Source: Kumtagia ephedrae
Lineage (GTDB): Bacteria > Pseudomonadota > Alphaproteobacteria > Rhizobiales > Rhizobiaceae
Reading direction: 5' to 3'
DNA: 64,000 nucleotides
Assembly: GCF_003012745.1 (NCBI RefSeq)
Contig: NZ_PXYK01000004.1
Coordinates: forward strand, 186,001-250,000
In this document: in pieces, positions 38,996 through 48,939 of the stretch
How the letters are laid out: every line of letters starts with the position of its first letter
Position numbering within the stretch: position 1 is the first letter of the stretch
Made by a program: the position numbers and the translations under genes
The notes under the pieces: model-generated
Told to the model about the DNA's origin: nothing
Databases searched by the model: none
The model's input: only the letters and a program-made list of their open reading frames with translations

Positions 38996-40666
38996 TCACC
39001 TCGTAACAAACACCGTCACCAGCGGCTTCTTACCCCAGGCTTCGTTGGCGGAGCCGCGCACGGCGCGGCGCACCGCCTCCTGCACGAGGTCGAGGTCTTT
39101 TCGGCGCTGACGAGGGATGGAGTCCACCGCGCCGATTGCCGCATCGAGCATGATGTCCTCGATCTCCTCGCCCCTGGCGTCGAGTTTTGCTACGCCGATC
39201 GACACGATGTCGGGTTCGCCAGCGAGCTCGTATTTGTCGTCGAGCACGACATTGACGGCGACATGGCCGGCGAAGGAGAGCTTGCGCCGTTCGCGGATAC
39301 CCATCGCCTCGTCGTCGCCGACGAGCTTGCCATCCTTGTAGAAGCGGCCGAACGGCACTCGGTCGACGATCTCGGCCGCGCCCGGCGCCAGTCGTATCAT
39401 GTCGCCGTCGCGCACCTGCGCTACTTCCGCAATGCCGGCTTCGGCCATCAGCGCGCCCTGGGCGACCAGGTGCGCCGCCTCGCCGTGCACGGGAATGCCG
39501 ATCTTCGGGCGCGTCCACTCATACATGCGCCTGAGTTCGTTGCGGCGCGGATGACCGGAGACGTGCACCAGCGCGTCGCCGTCCTCGATGATCTTCACGC
39601 CCTGGTCGATCAGAAGGTTCTTGATCTCGAGGATCGCCTTCTCGTTGCCGGGAATGGTGCGCGAGGAGAACACCACGACGTCGCCCGCCGTCAGCGCCAC
39701 CGTCTTCATCTCGTCGCGGGCGAGCTTTGCCAACGCGGCGCGCGCCTCGCCCTGGCTGCCGGTGCAGATCACGACAAGATTCTCGCGCGGGATATAGCCG
39801 AAATCCTCTTCGGCGATGAACTCCGGCAGCCCGTCCATGTAGCCGAGCTCGCCCGCCACATTGACGACGCGCTTCAGCGAGCGGCCGAGCAGCAGGCACT
39901 GCCGGCCGGCGTCGCGCGCCGCTTCGGCGATCGAGCGGATGCGGCCGACATTGGAGGAAAAGGTGGTGACGGCGACGCGGCCGGGCGCCGTCTCGATGAC
40001 GCTGCGCAGCCCCTGCCCCACCGCCTGCTCCGACGGCGATTCGCCGTCGCGCAGCGCGTTGGTGGAATCGCAGACCAGAGCCAGCACGCCAGCGTCGCCG
40101 ATCTCGCGGAAGCGTGCCTCGTTGGTGAGCGGTCCGATCTCCGGCGCCGGGTCGATCTTCCAGTCGGCAGTGTGGACGACAGTGCCGAGCGGCGTGGTGA
40201 TGGCGAGCGACACCGGCTCGGGGATGGAATGGGTGACGGCGACCGCCTCGATGCCGAACGGGCCGGCCGTGAACTTTTCGCCGGCGCGAAAGATGTTGAC
40301 CGGTATTTTCGGCCCGCCGCCGTCCGACTGCCGCTTGGCCTCCAGCAGCCCGGCGGCGAAGGGCGTCATCCACACCGGCGCCTTCAGCTTCGGCCACAAT
40401 TCCAGCAGCGCGCCGTAATGGTCTTCATGCGCGTGGGTGATGACGATGCCGCGCAGCCGGTCGGCCTGAGCCTCGATGAAGCGGATGTCGGGAAGCACCA
40501 AATCGACGCCGGGAAGCGTGGCGTCCGGGAAGGTCACGCCAACATCGACCACCAGCCATTCGCGTCGGTCCGCAGGCCCGAAGCCATAAAGGGCGAAGTT
40601 CATGCCGATCTCGCCGACGCCGCCGAGCGGGGCGAAGACGAATTCGGGACCTGAATATCTTGCCAT
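38996..40666 (-). CDS. rnj: ribonuclease J
   Basis: This 556-residue metallo-beta-lactamase/beta-CASP nuclease has VITHAHEDHYGALLELW (HxHxDH metal motif), AVTHSIPEPVSLAI, HTADWKIDPAPE, HVSGHPRRNELRRM and IPVHGEAAHLVAQ. It processes and degrades mRNA and rRNA from 5' ends or internally. Downstream of birA in the same direction. A palindromic repeat lies between the two and another after its stop. Confidence 0.93.
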   Translation of the reverse strand: MARYSGPEFVFAPLGGVGEIGMNFALYGFGPADRREWLVVDVGVTFPDATLPGVDLVLPDIRFIEAQADRLRGIVITHAHEDHYGALLELWPKLKAPVWMTPFAAGLLEAKRQSDGGGPKIPVNIFRAGEKFTAGPFGIEAVAVTHSIPEPVSLAITTPLGTVVHTADWKIDPAPEIGPLTNEARFREIGDAGVLALVCDSTNALRDGESPSEQAVGQGLRSVIETAPGRVAVTTFSSNVGRIRSIAEAARDAGRQCLLLGRSLKRVVNVAGELGYMDGLPEFIAEEDFGYIPRENLVVICTGSQGEARAALAKLARDEMKTVALTAGDVVVFSSRTIPGNEKAILEIKNLLIDQGVKIIEDGDALVHVSGHPRRNELRRMYEWTRPKIGIPVHGEAAHLVAQGALMAEAGIAEVAQVRDGDMIRLAPGAAEIVDRVPFGRFYKDGKLVGDDEAMGIRERRKLSFAGHVAVNVVLDDKYELAGEPDIVSIGVAKLDARGEEIEDIMLDAAIGAVDSIPRQRRKDLDLVQEAVRRAVRGSANEAWGKKPLVTVFVTR

Positions 40667-40684
40667 ATCTACCTCGTGGATGCC

Positions 40685-40760
40685 GGGGACAGTTTACGTT
40701 CTTTCCGCAGAAAGCGGTGGCGCTTCATGTCGCACGGGCGGAAAAAAGTAAGCTGTCCTT
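40685..40760. repeat. GGGGACAGTTTAC-type palindrome, copy 1
   Basis: The left arm GGGGACAGTTTACGTTCTTT continues to CCGC at 40708. The right arm, read inverted from 40760, is AAGGACAGCTTACTTTTTTC followed by CGCC, so about 20 of 24 positions pair. The centre has its own AAAGCG/CGCTT stem. It starts about 9 bp after the birA stop on the minus strand. It is a diverged copy of the perfect palindrome at 47689-47766. Confidence 0.7.
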
Positions 40761-40768
40761 GAACGAAT

Positions 40769-41596
40769 TCACACCGCGCCCGCCGAGGCGACCGCGCCGA
40801 AATGCACGTCGCCCGCGGCGATCGCGATCCTGCCGCCGTCCTCCTCGCGGATGACGAAACGGCATTCCTCATCGATCGTCTCGAACACGCCGCGCACGAT
40901 CCTGTCGTCGGCTCGCACGGCGACCTCGCTGCCGAGGCCGGCAGCGCGCGCCAGCCAGCGCTTGCGGATGCGCGCCAGCCCCCTGCCCTCGTCCCAGTCA
41001 CGCATCGCCACGCTCCAGGCGTCGGACAGCGCCAGAAACAACGTCGCCGCGTCGGCGCGCGCGCCGAGCGCCATGAGCGACGTCGCCGGATAGGGCAGGC
41101 CTTCGGGATAGGCCGCGACATTGACGCCGATGCCCACGGCGATGGCCGCCCGCTCGTCCGAGATCATCGTCGATTCCAGCAGGATGCCGGCGAGCTTGGC
41201 CCCACCGGCAAGCACGTCGTTCGGCCATTTGAGCTCGAAGCGCCCGCCTTGCATGGATTGACCGCCGTCCAGCCCGACCGCGATGCGGGCTCCCGGCGCA
41301 ACCGCGTCGAGCGCGTCCGACAGAGCGAGGCCGGCGACGAAGCCGAGCGTCGCCGCCACCCGCAGGTCACGCCCGACAATCAGCAGCAGCGTGGCCGCGA
41401 GATTGCCTTGCGGCGTCGCCCAGGCGCGTCCGCGCCGCCCGCGCCCGCTCTCCTGCCGGCTTGCCACCACCCAGAGCTTTCCGGGATCGCCGGCGCGGGC
41501 ATGCTCGATCGCCAGCGCGTTGGTGGAGCCGACCGTTTCGTGCGCGTCGAGCCGGTAGCCGTCGGCGATCGCGGTCGGGGCGAGCTGGAACGCCAT
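40769..41596 (-). CDS. birA: biotin--[acetyl-CoA-carboxylase] ligase
   Basis: This 275-residue BPL/LPL-fold enzyme has ETVGSTNALAIEHA, the biotinyl-AMP loop GRGRRGRAWATPQGNLAATL and KWPNDVLAGGAKLAGILLE. It lacks the N-terminal helix-turn-helix of E. coli BirA, so it is a ligase only. It starts 4 bp after the nuoN stop and probably shares the nuo transcript, as is common in rhizobia. Confidence 0.92.
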   Translation of the reverse strand: MAFQLAPTAIADGYRLDAHETVGSTNALAIEHARAGDPGKLWVVASRQESGRGRRGRAWATPQGNLAATLLLIVGRDLRVAATLGFVAGLALSDALDAVAPGARIAVGLDGGQSMQGGRFELKWPNDVLAGGAKLAGILLESTMISDERAAIAVGIGVNVAAYPEGLPYPATSLMALGARADAATLFLALSDAWSVAMRDWDEGRGLARIRKRWLARAAGLGSEVAVRADDRIVRGVFETIDEECRFVIREEDGGRIAIAAGDVHFGAVASAGAV

Positions 41597-41600
41597 CGCG

Positions 41601-43037
41601 TCAGAAGAACGATTTCGCGGCGGCCTCGGCCATGCTGCCGATCGGCGCGCCGATCAGCACGTAGAACAGCACGAAGGCGCCGGACACGCCGAGCACCAGC
41701 CGAAGCTCGCCGGCCATCGGCAGGAAGCCGCCGACCGGCTCGTCGAACCACATGATCTTGATGATGCGGAGATAGTAGTAGGCGCCCACCACCGAAGCCA
41801 GCACGCCGATGACGGCGAGCGCATAGAGTTCGGCATCGATGGCGGCGAGGAAGACGTACCACTTCGCCCAGAAGCCGGCGAGCGGCGGGATGCCGGCCAG
41901 CGAGAACATCAGGATGGTCATGATCGTCGCCATGCCGGGATTGGTGGTCGACAGGCCCGCCAGGTCTCCGATCTGCTCGACGTTGCCGTCCTTGCGGCGC
42001 ATCGCCAGTATGAAGGCGAAGGTGCCGAGCGTCATCACCAGATAGATCAGCATGTAGATGGCGACGCCGCGCACGCCGGCCTCAGTGTTGGCGGCGAGCC
42101 CGACCAGGGCAAAACCCATGTGGCCGATCGAGGAATAAGCCATCAGCCGCTTGATGTTCTTCTGGCCGATCGCCGCCACGGAGCCGAGGATCATCGAGGC
42201 GATGGCGATGAACACGACGATCTGCTGCCAGTCCGGCGCGATCGGCTCGAACGCGCCCATGGTGACGCGCACGAGCAGCGCCATCGCCGCCATCTTCGGT
42301 GCCGCCGCGAAGAAGGCGGTGACCGGTGTCGGCGCCCCTTCGTAGACGTCGGGCGTCCACATGTGGAAGGGCACGGCCGAGATCTTGAAAGCAAGGCCGG
42401 CCAGCACGAAGACCAGGCCGAAGACGAGGCCGAGCTGGCGCTCGCCCTGCCCGAGCGCCGCGGCGATCGCCTCGAAGCTGGTGTTGCCGGTGTAGCCGTA
42501 GACGAGGCTGATACCGTAGAGCAGCATGCCTGACGACAGCGCGCCGAGCACGAAGTACTTGAGGCCGGCCTCCGTCGAGCGGGCGCTGTCGCGGTTGATC
42601 GCGGCGACCACGTAGAGCGACAGCGACTGCAGCTCGAGGCCGAGATAGAGCGAGATCATGTCGTTGGCCGCGACCATCAGCAGCATGCCGAGGGTGGCCA
42701 GCAGGATCAGCACCGGATACTCGAACTTGTCGAATTTCTCGGCCTTGGCGAAGCCGACCGACATGATCAGCGTCACCACCGAGCCGATGAGCGTCAGAAT
42801 CTTCATGAAGCGGCCGAAGGCGTCGCTAACGAAGGCGCCGCCGAAGGCCGTGCCGTCGCCGGTGAAGAGCAGCATCCAGGCACCGGCGGCGATCAGCACC
42901 GCCACCGCCAGGCCGGTCACCGTGGTGTTCGCCCGCTCGCCTGAAAAGACGCCGACCATGAGCAGCGCCATCGCGCCGAGCGCGATGATCAGCTCGGGCG
43001 CTGCGAGCGAAAGGCTGAGGGAGAGGTCTGGCGTCAT
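41601..43037 (-). CDS. nuoN: NADH-quinone oxidoreductase subunit N
   Basis: This 478-residue antiporter-like membrane subunit of complex I has about 14 helices. [15 protein letters not shown] carries the conserved Glu, and [11 protein letters not shown] and [21 protein letters not shown] carry the lysines. The ATG at 43037 gives MTPDLSLSL; the longer open frame upstream is not coding. It is the last nuo gene, followed by birA. Confidence 0.95.
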   Translation of the reverse strand: MTPDLSLSLSLAAPELIIALGAMALLMVGVFSGERANTTVTGLAVAVLIAAGAWMLLFTGDGTAFGGAFVSDAFGRFMKILTLIGSVVTLIMSVGFAKAEKFDKFEYPVLILLATLGMLLMVAANDMISLYLGLELQSLSLYVVAAINRDSARSTEAGLKYFVLGALSSGMLLYGISLVYGYTGNTSFEAIAAALGQGERQLGLVFGLVFVLAGLAFKISAVPFHMWTPDVYEGAPTPVTAFFAAAPKMAAMALLVRVTMGAFEPIAPDWQQIVVFIAIASMILGSVAAIGQKNIKRLMAYSSIGHMGFALVGLAANTEAGVRGVAIYMLIYLVMTLGTFAFILAMRRKDGNVEQIGDLAGLSTTNPGMATIMTILMFSLAGIPPLAGFWAKWYVFLAAIDAELYALAVIGVLASVVGAYYYLRIIKIMWFDEPVGGFLPMAGELRLVLGVSGAFVLFYVLIGAPIGSMAEAAAKSFF

Positions 43038-43051
43038 CTGCCGTGGTCCTG

Positions 43052-44593
43052 TCAGTGCGCGGCGGCGGGCGCTGCCGCCGCCGCCGGTTCGGCCGCCGCC
43101 GCCTGCGGCGCTGCCTCGATGGATGCGGAAACCTGATTGACGAGCGCCTGCACGGAAGCCGCCGTCGCGTCGAAGACCGGCGCCGGATAGACGCCGAAGA
43201 AGATGGTGAGCACCACCAGCGGGTAGATCACCGTCTTTTCGCGCGGCGACAGGTCCAGCAGGCCCTTCAGGCTTTCCTTCGACAGCACGCCGAAGACCAC
43301 CTTGCGGTAGAGCCACAGCGCGTAGGCCGCCGACAGGATCACGCCGGTGGCGGCGAACAGCGCCACCCAGGTGTTGACCTGGAAGATGCCGACCAGCGTC
43401 AGGAACTCGCCGACGAAGCCGCTGGTGCCCGGTAGGCCGACATTGGCCATGGTGAAGATCAGGAACACCACGGCATATTTCGGCATGTTGTTGACCAGTC
43501 CGCCATAGGCGGCGATCTCACGGGTATGCATGCGGTCGTAGATGACGCCGACGCACAGGAACAGCGCGCCGGAGACCAGGCCGTGCGACAGCATCTGAAA
43601 CAGCGCGCCCTGTATGCCGGCCTGGTTCATCGCGAAGATGCCCATGGTCACGTAGCCCATATGCGCCACTGACGAATAGGCGATCAGCTTCTTGATGTCC
43701 TCCTGCATCAGCGCCACCAGCGAGGTGTAGATGATGGCCACGACCGACAGCGCGAACACCAGCGGCGCGAAATCGGCCGAGGCGAGCGGGAACATCGGCA
43801 GCGAGAAGCGCAGGAAGCCGTAGCCGCCCATCTTCAGGAGGATCGCCGCCAGGATGACCGAACCGGCCGTCGGCGCCTCGACGTGGGCATCGGGCAACCA
43901 GGTATGCACCGGCCACATCGGCATCTTCACCGCGAAGGAGGCGAAGAAGGCGAGCCACAGCCATGGCTGCATGCCGGCCGGGAAGGCGTGGGTCAGCAGC
44001 GTCGGGATGTCCATCGTGCCGGCCTGCCAGTACATCGCCATGATGGCGAGCAGCATCAGCACCGAGCCGAGCAGCGTGTAGAGGAAGAACTTGAAGCTGG
44101 CATAGACGCGCCGCTTGCCGCCCCACACGCCGATGATGATGAACATCGGGATGAGGCCGGCCTCGAAGAACACGTAGAACAGCACCAGGTCGAGCGCGCA
44201 GAACACGCCGATCATCAGCGTCTCGAGCAGCAGGAAGGCGATCATGTATTCCTTGACGCGCTTCTCCACCGACACCCAGGAGGCGAGGATGCAGAGCGGC
44301 ATCAGGAAGGTCGTCAGGATGACGAACAGCATGGAGATGCCGTCGACGCCCATCTTGTAGGCGATGCCGCCGCCGAGCCAGGCGACTTCCTCGACCATCT
44401 GGAAGCCGGGTTCCGAATTGTCGAACCCGATCCAGATGAACAGCGACAGGATGAAGGTGAAGACGGTCGTCAGCAGGGCGACATTGCGGATGTTGCGCCG
44501 CGCGATCTCGCCGTCGTCGCGGATGAGCAAAATCAGGAACGCTCCGACCAGCGGCAGGAACGTGACCGTGGAGAGGATCGGCCAGTCGGTCAT
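43052..44593 (-). CDS. nuoM: NADH-quinone oxidoreductase subunit M
   Basis: This 513-residue proton-pumping antiporter-like subunit of the complex I membrane arm has [21 protein letters not shown] (conserved Glu in the helix), [28 protein letters not shown] and [17 protein letters not shown]. The C-terminus has an Ala/Pro-rich tail of about 30 residues ([17 protein letters not shown]) beyond the fold. Confidence 0.95.
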   Translation of the reverse strand: MTDWPILSTVTFLPLVGAFLILLIRDDGEIARRNIRNVALLTTVFTFILSLFIWIGFDNSEPGFQMVEEVAWLGGGIAYKMGVDGISMLFVILTTFLMPLCILASWVSVEKRVKEYMIAFLLLETLMIGVFCALDLVLFYVFFEAGLIPMFIIIGVWGGKRRVYASFKFFLYTLLGSVLMLLAIMAMYWQAGTMDIPTLLTHAFPAGMQPWLWLAFFASFAVKMPMWPVHTWLPDAHVEAPTAGSVILAAILLKMGGYGFLRFSLPMFPLASADFAPLVFALSVVAIIYTSLVALMQEDIKKLIAYSSVAHMGYVTMGIFAMNQAGIQGALFQMLSHGLVSGALFLCVGVIYDRMHTREIAAYGGLVNNMPKYAVVFLIFTMANVGLPGTSGFVGEFLTLVGIFQVNTWVALFAATGVILSAAYALWLYRKVVFGVLSKESLKGLLDLSPREKTVIYPLVVLTIFFGVYPAPVFDATAASVQALVNQVSASIEAAPQAAAAEPAAAAAPAAAH

Positions 44594-44596
44594 GGT

Positions 44597-46612
44597 CTAG
44601 AACGAGCTCCCGAGCATCATCCAGGTGACGAGCGCCGCGACGCCGATCAGCATGGCAAAGGCATAGTGATAGAGATAACCGGTCTGCAGCTTGACCACGC
44701 GGTTGGTGAGATCCATCACCCGGGCCGACACCCCGTCGGGACCGAAACCGTCGATCAGCCAGCCGTCGCCGCGCTTCCACAGGAAATAGCCGAGACGCTT
44801 CGCAGGCCTGACGAACAGGAAGTCGTAGAGCTCGTCGAAGTACCACTTGTTGAGCAGGAACTGGTAGAGCAGGCGGTGGCGCTGCGCGACCTGCCGTGGC
44901 GTCTCCGGGCTGCGGATGTAGAAGTGGTAGGCGACGAGGAAGCCGCCCAGCATCGCCAGGAACGGCGCCAGCTTCACCAGCATCGGCACGTCGTGGAAGT
45001 CGTGCAGGATGTGGTTGTCGGGCAGCGTGAACAGCGCCGTCTTCCAGAACGCCTCGTAATGCTCGCCGATGAAGTAGTCGTGGAAGACGAAGCCGGCGAA
45101 CAGCGCGCCGACGGCGAGCAAATAGAGCGGTACCAGCATGACCGGCGGCGATTCATGCACGTGGTGCATGACGTCGGCAGTGGCGCGCGGCGTTCCGTGG
45201 AAGGTCATGAAGATCAGCCGCCACGAATAGAAGCTGGTGAAGGCGGCCGCCACGACCAGGAGCACGAAGGCCGCGCCGGCGAAGGCGTTGTGGCCGACGA
45301 AGGCGCCCTCGATGATGGCGTCCTTGGAAAAGAAGCCGGCCGTGCCGATGACGGTCGCCGGGATGCCGACGCCGGTCAGCGCGATCGTGCCGATGACCAT
45401 CATCCAGTAGGTTTTGGGGATCAGCCGGCGCAGCCCCCCCATCCTGCGCATGTCCTGCTCGTCGGAGACGGCGTGGATGACCGAGCCCGAGCCGAGGAAC
45501 AGCAGCGCCTTGAAGAAGGCGTGCGTGAACAGGTGGAAGATCGCCGCCGAATAGAAGCCCATGCCCAGCGCCACGAACATGTAGCCGAGCTGCGAACAGG
45601 TCGAATAGGCGATGACGCGCTTGATGTCGTTCTGCACCAGGCCGACGGTGGCGGCGAAGAAGGCGGTGATGGCGCCGATGATCGTCACCACCAGCAGCGC
45701 TGTGTGCGACAATTCGAAGATCGGCGAGAGCCTAGCCAGCATGAACACGCCGGCCGTCACCATGGTGGCGGCATGGATCAGCGCCGACACCGGGGTCGGG
45801 CCTTCCATGGCGTCCGGCAGCCAGGTGTGCAGCGGCACCTGCGCCGACTTGCCCATGGCGCCCATGAACAGCAGCAGGCAGACGGCGGTCAGCGCGCCCG
45901 CCTTGTCGAGGTGGTAGCCGAGGAAATTCAGCACTGTCTCGCCATGCGCAGCCGCCTCGCCCGCCGCCGCTTCGGCGCCGTGGCCGCCGGCCGGCAGGTA
46001 GGTGGCCGCGTTGGCGAAGATGGTGCCGAAATCGACCGAGCCGAACAGCACGTAGACGCCGAGGATGCCAAGGATGAAGCCGAAGTCGCCGACGCGGTTG
46101 ACCACGAAGGCCTTGATCGCCGCGGCGTTGGCCGACGGCTTCTTGTACCAGAAGCCGATCAGCAGGTAGGAGGCGAGGCCAACGCCCTCCCAGCCGAAGA
46201 ACATCTGTACGAGGTTGTCCGACGTCACCAGCATCAGCATGGCGAAGGTGAACAGCGACAGATAGGCGAAGAAGCGCGGCCGATGCGGGTCGTGGTGCAT
46301 GTAGCCGATCGAATAGATGTGGACCAGGGCCGAGACGGTGTTGACCACCACCAGCATGACGACGGTGAGCGTGTCGATCCTGAGCGCCCAGTCGGCCTGC
46401 ATCGTGCCGGAATCGATGAAGCGCAGCACCGGCACGGTGAAGGTCTCGACGTCGCCCATGGCCACGGTGAAGAAGGCGACCCACGACAGCACCGCCGAGA
46501 CGACCAGCAGGCCGGAGGTGATGTATTCCGACGCCTTGGCGCCCAGCGAGGTGCCGAACAGCCCGACGATCAGGAAGCCGAGGAGCGGAAGGAAGACGAT
46601 GGCCTGGTACAT
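44597..46612 (-). CDS. nuoL: NADH-quinone oxidoreductase subunit L
   Basis: This 671-residue distal pump subunit with a long lateral helix shows [19 protein letters not shown] (Glu), the [27 protein letters not shown] loop and [20 protein letters not shown]. An insertion of about 15 Ala/Gly/His residues ([16 protein letters not shown]) near 220 is not seen in E. coli NuoL. It ends 3 bp before nuoM. Confidence 0.95.
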   Translation of the reverse strand: MYQAIVFLPLLGFLIVGLFGTSLGAKASEYITSGLLVVSAVLSWVAFFTVAMGDVETFTVPVLRFIDSGTMQADWALRIDTLTVVMLVVVNTVSALVHIYSIGYMHHDPHRPRFFAYLSLFTFAMLMLVTSDNLVQMFFGWEGVGLASYLLIGFWYKKPSANAAAIKAFVVNRVGDFGFILGILGVYVLFGSVDFGTIFANAATYLPAGGHGAEAAAGEAAAHGETVLNFLGYHLDKAGALTAVCLLLFMGAMGKSAQVPLHTWLPDAMEGPTPVSALIHAATMVTAGVFMLARLSPIFELSHTALLVVTIIGAITAFFAATVGLVQNDIKRVIAYSTCSQLGYMFVALGMGFYSAAIFHLFTHAFFKALLFLGSGSVIHAVSDEQDMRRMGGLRRLIPKTYWMMVIGTIALTGVGIPATVIGTAGFFSKDAIIEGAFVGHNAFAGAAFVLLVVAAAFTSFYSWRLIFMTFHGTPRATADVMHHVHESPPVMLVPLYLLAVGALFAGFVFHDYFIGEHYEAFWKTALFTLPDNHILHDFHDVPMLVKLAPFLAMLGGFLVAYHFYIRSPETPRQVAQRHRLLYQFLLNKWYFDELYDFLFVRPAKRLGYFLWKRGDGWLIDGFGPDGVSARVMDLTNRVVKLQTGYLYHYAFAMLIGVAALVTWMMLGSSF

Positions 46613-46625
46613 AGGAAACCTTCGC

Positions 46626-46934
46626 TCAGCCCTTCATCATGTTGACGTCTTCGACCGCGATCGAGCCGCGGTTGCGGTAGAAGACGACGAGAATGGCAAG
46701 GCCGATCGCCGCCTCGGCCGCCGCGACGGTGAGCACGAACAGCGCGAACACCTGGCCGACGAGATCGCCGAGCGCCGCCGAGAAGGCGACGAAGTTCAGG
46801 TTGACGGCAAGCAGGATGAGCTCGATCGACATCAGGATGACGATGACGTTCTTGCGGTTCAGGAAGATGCCGAACACGCCGAGCGTGAACAGGACAGCCG
46901 AAACCGTGAGATAATGCGCGATGCCGACGGCCAT
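46626..46934 (-). CDS. nuoK: NADH-quinone oxidoreductase subunit K
   Basis: This 102-residue three-helix membrane subunit has [18 protein letters not shown] with the conserved Glu and a second Glu in [20 protein letters not shown]. The length is standard. It follows nuoJ with 2 bp between. Confidence 0.95.
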   Translation of the reverse strand: MAVGIAHYLTVSAVLFTLGVFGIFLNRKNVIVILMSIELILLAVNLNFVAFSAALGDLVGQVFALFVLTVAAAEAAIGLAILVVFYRNRGSIAVEDVNMMKG

Positions 46935-46936
46935 CG

Positions 46937-47557
46937 TCAGATACCCTTCCCCGTTTCAACTTTCTTGATCTCGATCGCGGTGGCCGGCGTACGCGCCACC
47001 TGGACCGACACGTCCTGGCGCTTCACATGCTCGCGGCGGCGCAGCGTCAGCACGATCGCCCCGATCATGGCGACCAGCAGGATCAGGCCGGCGATCTGAA
47101 AGAAATAGACGTAGTCCGTGTAGAGGATGTCGCCGAGCGCGGCCGTGTTGGTGCGGGTGACGATGTCCGGCGTGGGCTTGGAAACGGTCGAGGCGAGCTG
47201 CGGCGCGAAGGCATAGCCGCCGAGCACGATGATCAGCTCGGCGGCAAGCACGATGCCGACCAGCGCGCCGACCGGGGCGTATTGCAGGGCACCGCTCTTC
47301 AGTTCGGCGAAGTCGACGTCGAGCATCATGACGACGAACAGGAACAGCACCGCCACCGCGCCGACATAGACGACGAGCAGGATCATCGCCAGGAACTCGG
47401 CGCCGGTGAGCAGGAACAGCGCGGCGGCGTTGAAGAAGGTGAGGATCAGGTAGAGCACCGAATGCACCGGGTTGCGCGCGGAGATGACCATGAAGGCCGC
47501 CGCCACCGCGACGAAGGCGAAGAGATAGAAGAAGATCGCCTCGAGTCCGTTGAGCAT
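46937..47557 (-). CDS. nuoJ: NADH-quinone oxidoreductase subunit J
   Basis: This 206-residue subunit has five helices and the conserved [18 protein letters not shown] with the pi-bulge region. The ATG at 47557 gives [19 protein letters not shown] gap of 218 bp separates it from nuoI, unusually long for this operon; the gap holds a perfect palindrome. Confidence 0.95.
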   Translation of the reverse strand: MLNGLEAIFFYLFAFVAVAAAFMVISARNPVHSVLYLILTFFNAAALFLLTGAEFLAMILLVVYVGAVAVLFLFVVMMLDVDFAELKSGALQYAPVGALVGIVLAAELIIVLGGYAFAPQLASTVSKPTPDIVTRTNTAALGDILYTDYVYFFQIAGLILLVAMIGAIVLTLRRREHVKRQDVSVQVARTPATAIEIKKVETGKGI

Positions 47558-47688
47558 GGGTTCCCCCGGGTTCCTGTCCTTACGGCCGGGCGCCTTGCAC
47601 GCCGTCCGTCCTGCCGCTCCGCCGCCGCCTCCGGCACGAAACGCGTGTTCCTTAGACGAGCCGTTGCGGTCCGTCCATGTTGCCACTG

Positions 47689-47766
47689 GGGGACAGTTTA
47701 CTTAATTCCGCTCTCGCCCGGTTCGCCGGGCGCAGCCCCGAACACGGAATTAAGTAAACTGTCCCC
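47689..47766. repeat. GGGGACAGTTTAC-type palindrome, copy 2 (perfect)
   Basis: The left arm at 47689-47710 (GGGGACAGTTTACTTAATTC then CG) is the exact inverse of 47745-47766. Inside it, CGCCCGG-TTCG-CCGGGCG forms a second perfect stem with a UUCG loop (47715-47732). It begins about 10 bp after the nuoI stop. It is likely a mobile intergenic palindrome (REP-like), here in the nuoI-nuoJ gap of 218 bp; the remaining gap sequence shows no gene. Confidence 0.85.
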
Positions 47767-47775
47767 GGTGCCTGT

Positions 47776-48267
47776 TCACCGATACGGCGCGTCGAGCGCG
47801 AGGTTGCGCGCGAGCTCGCGCTCCCACCGGTCGCCGTTGGCGAGCAGCTTGTCCTTGTCGTAGTAGAGTTCCTCGCGCGTCTCCGTCGCGAATTCGAAAT
47901 TCGGTCCCTCGACGATGGCGTCGACCGGGCAGGCCTCCTGGCAGAAGCCGCAATAGATGCACTTCACCATGTCGATGTCGTAGCGCACGGTGCGGCGCGT
48001 GCCGTCGTTGCGGCGCGGACCGGCCTCAATGGTGATGGCCTGCGCCGGGCAGATCGCCTCGCACAGCTTGCAGGCGATGCAGCGCTCCTCGCCGTTGGGA
48101 TAGCGGCGCAGCGCGTGCTCGCCGCGGAAGCGCGGGCTGAGCGGCCCCTTCTCGTGCGGGTAGTTGATGGTCTCCTTCGGCGCGAAGAACTGCCGCATCG
48201 ACAGCACGAAGGCGCCGACGAATTCCTTGAGCAGCAGCGACTTGGCGGCCTGGGCTAGCGCTGACAT
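47776..48267 (-). CDS. nuoI: NADH-quinone oxidoreductase subunit I
   Basis: This 163-residue subunit carries two [4Fe-4S] clusters (N6a/b): [12 protein letters not shown] (about 61-72) and [12 protein letters not shown] (about 100-111). The ATG at 48267 is preceded by a GAGAA-rich ribosome site. The gene follows a 63-residue membrane protein gene with a 4-bp gap. Confidence 0.95.
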   Translation of the reverse strand: MSALAQAAKSLLLKEFVGAFVLSMRQFFAPKETINYPHEKGPLSPRFRGEHALRRYPNGEERCIACKLCEAICPAQAITIEAGPRRNDGTRRTVRYDIDMVKCIYCGFCQEACPVDAIVEGPNFEFATETREELYYDKDKLLANGDRWERELARNLALDAPYR

Positions 48268-48271
48268 CTTC

Positions 48272-48463
48272 TCATTCTCCAGCAAACAGCGGGCCGACGA
48301 ACCAGCCCACCAGCGGCATCAACACGAACTGGCTGAGGCCGGTTATGTTCAGAACCTTCTTGGTCTCGGGCAGGTCCACCCGTGAGGCCAAGAGCCGCAG
48401 CAGGTAGAAATCCGCCGCCGCGACGACCAGGCCGACCAAGGCGCCGATCAGGCTCGCGCTCAT
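48272..48463 (-). CDS. small membrane protein, 63 residues, in the nuo operon
   Basis: This protein has two hydrophobic helices, [23 protein letters not shown] and [23 protein letters not shown], separated by a short polar turn ([13 protein letters not shown]). The start overlaps the stop of the GFA-family gene as ATGA and its stop is 4 bp before nuoI, so it is tightly coupled and likely real. Not recognised as a known complex I part; an assembly or accessory role is only a guess. Confidence 0.72.
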   Translation of the reverse strand: MSASLIGALVGLVVAAADFYLLRLLASRVDLPETKKVLNITGLSQFVLMPLVGWFVGPLFAGE

Positions 48464-48939
48464 GGTTTGGCTCCCGCCTTCTGCCTGTCGGCGGGCGTGC
48501 CGAACGCGGCGTCGCGGCCGCGCGTATAACCCGACTGGCGCGGCAAGTCATCGGCAAAGGCCACCCAAGGCAGCCGTTCCTGCCAATAGCCATGCGCCTG
48601 CGGCGTAAAGCGCTCCGGGTGATCGAAGAAGCCGATCGCCAGATAGTGCTCGTCGGCCAGGCCGTCGTCGACATAGCCGATCGACGTGCCGCAACGGCCG
48701 CAGAAGCTGCGGGTCACGCCGGGCGTCTTCGAAAACGTTCTCGGCGTGCCGCGGCTGAAGCGCACCTCCGCCGGACGATAGCCGACCCAGAGCATCAGCG
48801 GCCCGCCTATGGCGCGGCGGCAGTCGGCGTCGTGGTCGCTGACGACCCAGAACGGCTCGCCATGCATTTCCGCGGCGATGTCGCCGCAGAAACAGGCGCC
48901 CGTCTCGACCCGCACGCTGTCGCCGCCCGTCCCTGCCAT
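48460..48939 (-). CDS. GFA-like (Mss4-fold) zinc-binding protein
   Basis: This 159-residue protein of the GFA/CENP-V type (PF04828) has CFCGDI (about 16-21) and RSFCGRCGTSIGY (FCxxCG). The second metal motif, usually CHCxxCR, here reads DHDADCRRAIGG, so two of its cysteines are replaced. It starts on the nuoH stop (TGATG) and runs into the 63-residue gene. The name GFA comes from glutathione-formaldehyde chemistry in one member; that role is not established for most, and here it is not suggested by context. Confidence 0.8.
   Translation of the reverse strand: MAGTGGDSVRVETGACFCGDIAAEMHGEPFWVVSDHDADCRRAIGGPLMLWVGYRPAEVRFSRGTPRTFSKTPGVTRSFCGRCGTSIGYVDDGLADEHYLAIGFFDHPERFTPQAHGYWQERLPWVAFADDLPRQSGYTRGRDAAFGTPADRQKAGAKP

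Noticed and set aside
43883-46645. A 920-codon open frame on the plus strand across nuoM/nuoL.
   Set aside because: It is a charged, low-complexity shadow (rich in D, E, R, H) of the minus-strand nuoL and nuoM genes, an effect of high third-position GC.
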